DNA of 10,068 nt from an uncultured Eubacteriales bacterium (GTDB taxonomy: Bacteria > Bacillota_A > Clostridia > Oscillospirales > Oscillospiraceae): positions 1-10,068 of the forward strand of contig USNH01000015.1 in NCBI GenBank assembly GCA_900556015.1, read 5' to 3'. Below the pieces are notes generated by a model. It was not told the DNA's origin, searched no databases, and saw nothing but the letters and a program-made list of their open reading frames with translations. The stretch's first letter is position 1. Each line of letters begins with the position of its first letter. Below are positions 6,010 through 10,068 of this stretch, piece after piece. The position numbers were made by a program, and so were the translations under genes.

Positions 6010-6505
6010 CGAACTGACCCGCAGCGACCTGCAAAAAATGCAGGAGGAGATCGACTACCGCGTTCAGGTCCTCCGCCCCAAGCTCATCGAGGACGTGCAG
6101 ACCGCCCGTGCCTTCGGCGACCTGAGCGAGAACTTTGAATACAAATGCGCCAAGCAGGACAAGAACCGCAACGATGCCCGCATCCGCTACCTCCAGCGCA
6201 TGATCAAGACCGCCAGGGTCATCGACGACGCTGCCCCCTCCGGCGGCGCGGGGCTGTACGACCGGGTGGAGATCTTCATGGAGAACCTGAACAAGTCCCG
6301 CACCATCACCCTGGTCACCACCCTGCGTCAGGATGCCCTCAAGGGCTGGATCAGCAAGGAGTCCCCCGTGGGCCGCGCCGTCCTGGGCGCGAAGGCGGGC
6401 GACCGTGTCTATGTGGACATGGGCGGCGGCAAGGGCTACTATGTCCAGATCAAAAGCATCGAAAAGGGGCAGGACGACGGCTCGATCCCCATCGGCAGCT
6501 TCTGA
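6002..6505 (+). CDS. greA: GreA/GreB-family transcription elongation factor
   Basis: A 167-residue protein with the two-domain Gre layout. The N-terminal antiparallel coiled coil (about residues 1-77) carries the tip motif GDLSENFEYKCAK with D40 and E43, the acidic residues that place Mg2+ in the RNA polymerase secondary channel to stimulate cleavage of backtracked RNA. The C-terminal FKBP-like domain (about 83-166) has the conserved WISKESPVGRAVLGAKAGD. Both acidic tip residues are kept, so it should be active in cleavage. It is slightly longer than the usual 156-160 residues. The ATG lies inside the last codons of the upstream regulator, sharing ATGTATGA, and GGAGG at 5988-5992 is 9 bases upstream. 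The two genes are therefore probably translationally coupled. A second, housekeeping greA may exist elsewhere; whether this copy is the main one cannot be seen. It is followed by a perfect hairpin. Confidence 0.88.
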   Translation: MYDELTRSDLQKMQEEIDYRVQVLRPKLIEDVQTARAFGDLSENFEYKCAKQDKNRNDARIRYLQRMIKTARVIDDAAPSGGAGLYDRVEIFMENLNKSRTITLVTTLRQDALKGWISKESPVGRAVLGAKAGDRVYVDMGGGKGYYVQIKSIEKGQDDGSIPIGSF

Positions 6506-6520
6506 GCATATTCGGTGAAA

Positions 6521-6556
6521 CTTGAAAGAGGGACGCTTCCGCGTCCCTCTTTCAAG
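6521..6556 (+). terminator. Perfect 16-bp inverted repeat after the gre gene
   Basis: CTTGAAAGAGGGACGC (6521-6536) and its exact complement (6541-6556) flank a TTCC loop, 15 bases past the gre stop. The U tract is weak: TTT sits inside the stem and a T run comes only at 6568-6572. It is a probable terminator or 3'-end stabilising hairpin. It is symmetric, so it could also stop leftward transcription. Confidence 0.75.
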
Positions 6557-6567
6557 CTCTTATAAGG

Positions 6568-6648
6568 TTTTTCCACTTTTTTTCTAGGTGTTTCAAGTTT
6601 TTTTCAAGTAAAATTCAAGCAATTTCACTGTAAAAATCTGCCAAAAAT
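6568..6648. other. Eight phased A/T tracts, predicted curved DNA
   Basis: Runs of T or A end at 6572, 6583, 6593, 6604, 6615, 6625, 6637 and 6648, a spacing of 10-12 (mean about 10.9) bases. Tract composition is T5, T7, T3, T7, A4T2, A2T3, A5T and A5T. TTCAAG recurs at 6592, 6603 and 6614, exactly 11 apart. A/T runs repeated once per helical turn are known to bend DNA. The region lies between two convergent genes, in AT-rich contrast to its surroundings. No gene is visible in it. Confidence 0.65.
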
Positions 6649-6667
6649 CGCCCGTTCGGCGAAATTT
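6643..6667 (-). terminator. Probable terminator of the HAD phosphatase gene
   Basis: On the minus strand TCGCC (complement of 6658-6662) and GGCGA (complement of 6648-6652) form a 5-bp stem with loop GAACG, followed by T5 (complement of 6643-6647). The stem is short but correctly placed about 20 bases past the stop. A 12-bp palindrome GCGAAATTTCGC (6659-6670) overlaps it and could give an alternative fold. Confidence 0.5.
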
Positions 6668-6685
6668 CGCAAGCCGTCTTAACGC

Positions 6686-7312
6686 TCACAGCAGCTCGTC
6701 CCACCCGGTGATATAGCGGTCGCACAGCGTCTTCATGTCCCCCTCCGTCCCGGCGAAAAACGGGTCGTGCACACCCACGGTCTTCATCCCGGCAGCCTTC
6801 GCGCCCCGGCACGCCGCCACGGAATCGTCGAACACCACGCATGCCTCCGGCGCGACCTTCAGCGATTCCGCCACCGCCCGCCACAGCGCCGGCTCTTTCT
6901 TCTCCATGCCCAGCTCCTGGGCGAAAAACACCCGCTCGAAATAGCGGTTCAGCCCCAAATGGGCCAGGGCCGATTTACAGTGCACCGGCACGGCGCTGGT
7001 CACCACCGCCATCCGCTCACCCCGTGCCTGCATAGCGTCCAAAAACGTTGTCACACCTGGCTTTGCGGCCACATCCGTGGCATAGAGATCCCCGGCCATC
7101 TCCATCCATTCCGCCATGATCTCCTCCTCTGTTTCGGGGAGCTGGCAGAACGCTTTGGTGAACTTGGCCGCCAGCGGGAAGATGGTGTGGGCCACGCCCT
7201 CGTAGTAGTCCTTGGTGTAGGGGATACCCCGCTTCGCCAAAAACGCCGTGTCCACCTCCTGCCACACGCCGTTGGAGTCCAGCAGCGTTCCGTCCATGTC
7301 AAACAGCAGCAT
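6686..7312 (-). CDS. HAD-superfamily phosphatase (subfamily IA, beta-phosphoglucomutase-like)
   Basis: A 208-residue cytoplasmic HAD hydrolase. Motif I is FDMDGTLLDSN, with nucleophile D5 and acid/base D7 at the very N-terminus. An alpha-helical cap spans about residues 15-80. Motif II is VVTSAVP (T105 or S106), motif III is a lysine in GMEKKEP (138 or 139), and motif IV is VVFDDSVAACRGAKAAGM with Mg-binding D162 and D163. All catalytic residues are present, so it should be active as a phosphatase or mutase on a small phosphorylated metabolite; the substrate is not predictable. I chose ATG 7312 because AAAGGAG lies 6 bases upstream and because it puts motif I where the family has it; an in-frame extension to 7360 has no support. 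It is transcribed alone, convergent with the gre gene and divergent from rarD. Confidence 0.9.
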   Translation of the reverse strand: MLLFDMDGTLLDSNGVWQEVDTAFLAKRGIPYTKDYYEGVAHTIFPLAAKFTKAFCQLPETEEEIMAEWMEMAGDLYATDVAAKPGVTTFLDAMQARGERMAVVTSAVPVHCKSALAHLGLNRYFERVFFAQELGMEKKEPALWRAVAESLKVAPEACVVFDDSVAACRGAKAAGMKTVGVHDPFFAGTEGDMKTLCDRYITGWDELL

Positions 7313-7341
7313 AAAATTCTCCTTTTCCCGGGAAATATTCC

Positions 7342-7370
7342 TTGCCATTCCGGCCCGCAAGTGTTATCAT
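7342..7370 (+). promoter_or_regulatory. Promoter of rarD
   Basis: TTGCCA (7342-7347) and TATCAT (7365-7370) are separated by 17 bases, and each matches the sigma-70/SigA consensus at 5 of 6 positions. The expected start is near 7377, giving a leader of about 74 bases. Confidence 0.6.
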
Positions 7371-7377
7371 AGCTCAC

Positions 7378-7406
7378 ATCATATCATGGTTATTCCCGGC
7401 TGTAAA
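7378..7406 (-). promoter_or_regulatory. Promoter of the HAD phosphatase gene
   Basis: On the minus strand TTTACA (complement of 7401-7406) and TATGAT (complement of 7378-7383) are 17 bases apart, each 5 of 6 to consensus. The expected start is near 7371, inside the opposite promoter's footprint, with a leader of about 59 bases. Confidence 0.55.
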
Positions 7407-7450
7407 TGGGCTTTTTCCCCGATTTCCGGCCTGAAAGTGAGGCAATACGT

Positions 7451-8359
7451 ATGCAGACTGTGGATTACAGAAAGGGCCTGCCCGCCATGGCCGTCTGCTT
7501 TTTGCTGTGGGGCTTCCAGCCTCTGTATTGGTATATGTGTACGGCCCTCTGCGGCGAGATCGACACCTTCTTCCTCATGGCCTGCCGCATCACCTGGGCC
7601 GCCGTCTGCTGTCTGTGCATCCTGAAGGTGCAGGGCAAGCTGCCCCAGCTTTGGGCCGTGTTCAAGGATAAGCAGGTGCTCAAGCGGGAGATACCCGCCT
7701 CCGTGCTTCTGTTCGGCGACTGGATGGTGTACCTGTGGGCGGTGCAGAACGGGCGTGTGCTGGAGTGCAGTTTGGGCTACTATATCCAGCCTCTTGTGGT
7801 GTTCGCCCTGGGCGCGGTGATCTTCAAGGAAAAGATGAGCTGGCGGCATCTCGTCATCATTGCTATCGTAGTGGTAGGCATCGTTTTGTCCACCTCCGGC
7901 TTCGGCGGCATCCCCTATGTGACCATCGCCCTGGCGCTGATGTTCGCCGTCTACGCCGCCATCAAAAAGAGCCTGACCATCGACTCCATCGTGTCCACCA
8001 CCTCGGAGATACTGATGATGGTCCCCGTGGCGCTGCTGTTCATCTTGTTTTTCCGCATGGGCGATAACGGCATGGCCAGCATGACCATCTTGAAACAAGT
8101 GCTTATGATCGGCGGCGGCGTCATTACCGGCCTGCCCATGGTGTTCTATTCCATCGGCGTGCGTAACCTGCCGCTGATGACCACCGGGATATGCCAGTAT
8201 ATCAGTCCGTCCCTTTCCATCGTCTGCGGCGCGATCATGGGTGAGGCCCTGACTCACGAAAAGCTGGTCAGCTTCCTGTTTATCTGGGCCGGCGTCATTT
8301 TGTACGTTTTGAACACGTTTTACGAGGAAAAGCGGCGCAAAAAAGCCGCCGCAAAGTAA
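7451..8359 (+). CDS. rarD: EamA-family transporter, RarD type
   Basis: A 302-residue inner-membrane protein with about ten predicted helices (roughly residues 12-28, 37-58, 82-98, 104-122, 132-148, 154-172, 183-202, 215-235, 243-262 and 270-290), i.e. two EamA repeats of the drug/metabolite transporter superfamily. RarD-like signatures are LLWGFQPLYWYM near the start, GDWMVYLWAVQNGRVLECSLGYYIQPL (residues 89-115, given in part as GRVLECSLGYYIQPL) and FKEKMSW. E. coli RarD is linked to chloramphenicol sensitivity, but its physiological substrate is unclear, and that holds here too. The C-terminus is a basic tail (KRRKKAAAK) expected in the cytoplasm. I chose ATG 7451 because GAGG lies 8 bases upstream; the upstream in-frame ATG at 7406 lacks a site and would add non-conserved residues. 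It is monocistronic: own promoter at 7342-7370 and a strong terminator behind. Confidence 0.9.
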   Translation: MQTVDYRKGLPAMAVCFLLWGFQPLYWYMCTALCGEIDTFFLMACRITWAAVCCLCILKVQGKLPQLWAVFKDKQVLKREIPASVLLFGDWMVYLWAVQNGRVLECSLGYYIQPLVVFALGAVIFKEKMSWRHLVIIAIVVVGIVLSTSGFGGIPYVTIALALMFAVYAAIKKSLTIDSIVSTTSEILMMVPVALLFILFFRMGDNGMASMTILKQVLMIGGGVITGLPMVFYSIGVRNLPLMTTGICQYISPSLSIVCGAIMGEALTHEKLVSFLFIWAGVILYVLNTFYEEKRRKKAAAK

Positions 8360-8360
8360 A

Positions 8361-8397
8361 GAAACAGAGGGTCGTCCCGGCGGGACGACCCTCTTTC
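8361..8397 (+). terminator. Rho-independent terminator of rarD
   Basis: A perfect 13-bp stem, AGAGGGTCGTCCC (8366-8378) with 8382-8394, has loop GGC and is followed by TTC. GAAA just upstream extends the pairing with TTTC. It begins 7 bases after the rarD stop. Confidence 0.85.
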
Positions 8398-8408
8398 CGT
8401 CTATGATA

Positions 8409-8437
8409 TGGACAAACCGGGAAAACTGTGGTACAAT
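8409..8437 (+). promoter_or_regulatory. Promoter of tmk-mltG
   Basis: TGGACA (8409-8414) and TACAAT (8432-8437) are 17 bases apart, each 5 of 6 to consensus, with TG one base before the -10 (extended -10). The expected start near 8444 gives a leader of about 36 bases. It lies directly behind the rarD terminator. Confidence 0.7.
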
Positions 8438-8479
8438 GCCTTACATTATGGGACATTGTGCCCTGAGGAGGAGAACGGT

Positions 8480-9148
8480 ATGCAGGGAAGGCTCATCGTG
8501 TTTGAGGGAACGGACGGCTCTGGCAAGGCCACCCAGTCCACGCTGCTGTGTGACGAATTGACCCGCCGGGACATTCCCTTCCGCAAGCTGGAGTTCCCCC
8601 GGTATCAGGAGGAATCCTCCGCCCTCATCCGGCTGTATTTGGGCGGCGCGTTCGGCGATAAGCCCGGCGATGTCAACGCCTACGCCGCCTCGGTGTTCTA
8701 CTCCGTGGACCGCTACGCCTCCTATAAACAGGACTGGGGCGCGTTCTACGAGAGCGGCGGCCTGCTCATCGCCGACCGCTACACCACCAGCAACGCCGTC
8801 CACCAGACGGCCAAGCTGCCGCCGGAGCAGCGGGACGCTTTTTTGGACTGGCTCTTTGACTTTGAGTACCGTCTGCTGGGTCTGCCTGCGCCCACCCGTG
8901 TGCTGTATCTCGATATGCCCACGGAGGTGACGGAGCGCATGATGCGCCGCCGGGAGAGCGACACCCACACCACGGCGGACATCCACGAGCGGGACGCGGA
9001 CTACCTGCGCCACTGCCGGGAGAACGCCGCCCATGTGGTAGAGCGCTGCGGCTGGACGCGCATCGACTGCGCCTGCGGCGGCGCGCCCCGCACCATCGAG
9101 GACATCCACCGCGAAGTGATGGACCGCGTGGCCGACCTGATCGGCTGA
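8480..9148 (+). CDS. tmk: Thymidylate kinase (dTMP kinase)
   Basis: A 222-residue P-loop kinase that phosphorylates dTMP to dTDP with ATP for DNA synthesis. The Walker A motif is FEGTDGSGKATQ (residues 8-19); Ala follows the catalytic Lys where Ser or Thr is usual. The dTMP-binding region is FYSVDRYASY (73-82), the DRY motif is IADRYTTSN (97-105) and the LID-like basic stretch is MMRRRESD (154-161). The C-terminal helix-rich part is of normal length. I chose ATG 8480 because GAGGAGG lies 8 bases upstream and the P-loop then falls close to the N-terminus as in the family; an in-frame extension to 8408 would overlap the promoter. mltG follows after 21 bases with no terminator, so they are probably one operon. 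The sequence belongs to a subgroup distant from E. coli Tmk, so specificity for another deoxynucleotide cannot be excluded. Confidence 0.88.
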   Translation: MQGRLIVFEGTDGSGKATQSTLLCDELTRRDIPFRKLEFPRYQEESSALIRLYLGGAFGDKPGDVNAYAASVFYSVDRYASYKQDWGAFYESGGLLIADRYTTSNAVHQTAKLPPEQRDAFLDWLFDFEYRLLGLPAPTRVLYLDMPTEVTERMMRRRESDTHTTADIHERDADYLRHCRENAAHVVERCGWTRIDCACGGAPRTIEDIHREVMDRVADLIG

Positions 9149-9169
9149 CGCTTCTGAAAGGAGTATCTT

Positions 9170-10068
9170 ATGGCAAATCGCAACGAACACAACGAATTTG
9201 AAACGGCGAAGTGGGACGCCGAGGAGGTGCGCCGTCAGGCGTCGTCCTCCCAGCGCGGCACGTCCCGCAAGCGCCGGAAGGACAAGACCACCCGCACGCT
9301 GATCTATTTGGCCTGCGTGGTGCTGGCCTCCTGCCTGCTGGCGGGCGTGGGCTGGCTGCTGGTCAACGATGTCTGCTCCCTGAACAAAGACCCTGTGGAG
9401 GTCAAGCTGGTCATCGAGGAGGGCGACAGCCTGTCCGACGTGGCCAACAAGCTGAAGGACGCGGGGCTCATCAACTACAAGGGCGTTTTCAAGCTGACCA
9501 GCGGACTTTTTGGCTATAAGTCCTACGTTGAGCCCGGCTCTTACGACCTGAACAGCGACATGGACTACCGCGCCCTCATCCGCAATATGCACGACTGGGA
9601 GGCGGACTCCAAGGAGGCCCAGGGCCTGGTCTCTGTCACCATCCCCGAGGGCTACACCGTCCGGGAGATCATCGACCTGCTGGCGCAGAACGGCGTATCC
9701 ACGGCGGCGGAGCTGGAGGATGCCTGCGCCAACTTTGAGTTCGCGGACTACGATTTCCTGGATGACAGCCAGCTGGGCAGCATCGACCGCATGGAGGGCT
9801 TCCTGTTCCCCACCACCTACGAGTTCGACAAGAATAAGTCCGCGGTCTACGCGGTGGACACTATGCTGACCATGTTCAAGAGTCAGATCAGCCAGCAGAT
9901 GCTGGCCGACATCAAGGCGTCCCCCTACACCCTGCGGGAGATCATCACCATGGCCTCCCTCATCGAAAAGGAGTCCATCGGTGACGACACGGAGCGCAAG
10001 AACATCAGCTCCGTCATCCACAACCGTCTGGAGAACCCCAGCAGTGAAAAGGGCGGACGGGCGCTCCA
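9170..10068 (+). CDS. mltG: Endolytic murein transglycosylase MltG (3' partial)
   Basis: The frame is open from ATG 9170 to the right edge (299 codons visible), with AAAGGAG 6 bases upstream. Residues 1-42 are a charged cytoplasmic tail with a basic cluster (SRKRRKDK), 43-66 are one membrane helix, and about 76-145 are the LysM-like part (VKLVIEEGDSLSDVANKL, with EPGSYDL). The YceG/MltG catalytic domain follows, starting at about 155 (VTIPEGYTVREI). MEGFLFPTTYEF (208-219) and MASLIEKES (261-269) are family signatures; E266 matches the catalytic Glu of E. coli MltG. The enzyme cuts nascent glycan strands next to the membrane and sets their length. The last 40-60 residues should be beyond the window. 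E. coli also has tmk next to yceG (mltG), though in the other order. Confidence 0.92.
   Translation, partial: MANRNEHNEFETAKWDAEEVRRQASSSQRGTSRKRRKDKTTRTLIYLACVVLASCLLAGVGWLLVNDVCSLNKDPVEVKLVIEEGDSLSDVANKLKDAGLINYKGVFKLTSGLFGYKSYVEPGSYDLNSDMDYRALIRNMHDWEADSKEAQGLVSVTIPEGYTVREIIDLLAQNGVSTAAELEDACANFEFADYDFLDDSQLGSIDRMEGFLFPTTYEFDKNKSAVYAVDTMLTMFKSQISQQMLADIKASPYTLREIITMASLIEKESIGDDTERKNISSVIHNRLENPSSEKGGRAL

Noticed and set aside
6571..6629. The regularly spaced TTC-hexamers read as a CRISPR-like or protein-binding tandem array
   Set aside because: The units are too short and too variable for CRISPR. The period follows the helical repeat and the A/T tracts themselves, so curvature is the simpler description.
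8441..10021. A 526-codon open frame on the minus strand opposite tmk-mltG
   Set aside because: It has the same composition artefact; it would cross two well-supported genes and their ribosome binding sites, and has no recognisable motif.
1..10068. A defence system, prophage, toxin-antitoxin pair or biosynthetic cluster
   Set aside because: All recognisable genes are metabolic, transport, regulatory or cell-wall functions. No nuclease, integrase, reverse transcriptase, phage structural or toxin motif was found on either strand.

Overview
The window looks like gut-type, GC-rich Firmicutes DNA (probably Clostridia, Oscillospirales-like). The evidence is codon usage dominated by C/G-ending codons, AGGAGG-type ribosome binding sites, compact GC-rich hairpin terminators, and gene families typical of that group: YwlG/DUF436, an ECF transporter S component, a MocR-type PdxR regulator, and a 2-hydroxyacyl-CoA dehydratase subunit. 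The first ~1.37 kb differs. It encodes a class III fructose-1,6-bisphosphatase with another codon style (far more TTT, more TCG) that reminds me of Coriobacteriia such as Collinsella. It runs in frame, without a stop, into a 2-hydroxyacyl-CoA dehydratase (HgdB/BcrC-type) subunit. I regard this join as the strangest thing in the window; an assembly chimera is the leading explanation and a real gene fusion the alternative.

Layout. 1-2853 (+): Fbp::HgdB chimeric frame, open at the left edge. 2866-3036 (+): a 56-residue single-span membrane protein of unknown function, with its own strong ribosome binding site. 3062-3183: two terminators back to back, serving convergent genes. 3185-3784 (-): YwlG (DUF436). 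3827-3889: two GC-rich palindromes that resemble a dispersed intergenic repeat and may also terminate the next gene. 3897-4412 (-): ECF transporter S component. 4413-4602: a divergent control region with an inverted pair of ATACCAG boxes. 4603-6009 (+): MocR/PdxR-type regulator. 6002-6505 (+): GreA/GreB-family transcription factor, overlapping the regulator by 8 bases. 6521-6556: perfect 16-bp hairpin. 6568-6648: eight A/T tracts spaced about 11 bp apart, i.e. predicted curved DNA between convergent genes. 6686-7312 (-): HAD-family phosphatase. 7342-7406: overlapping face-to-face promoters. 7451-8359 (+): RarD-type EamA transporter. 8366-8397: terminator. 8409-8437: strong promoter. 8480-9148 (+): thymidylate kinase. 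9170-10068 (+): MltG endolytic transglycosylase, cut by the right edge.

How the parts work together. The clearest functional module is regulator plus transporter at 3897-6009. A PLP-sensing MocR protein faces an ECF S component across a compact operator region, which suggests vitamin B6 (or a related amine) uptake under its control. The Gre factor is translationally coupled to the regulator. tmk and mltG are probably co-transcribed. The remaining genes are housekeeping or orphan. No tRNA, rRNA, CRISPR array, transposase or phage gene is visible, and no gene-free stretch exceeds 300 bases. Apart from the chimera, the curved-DNA element and the PdxR-type operator are the observations most worth checking.
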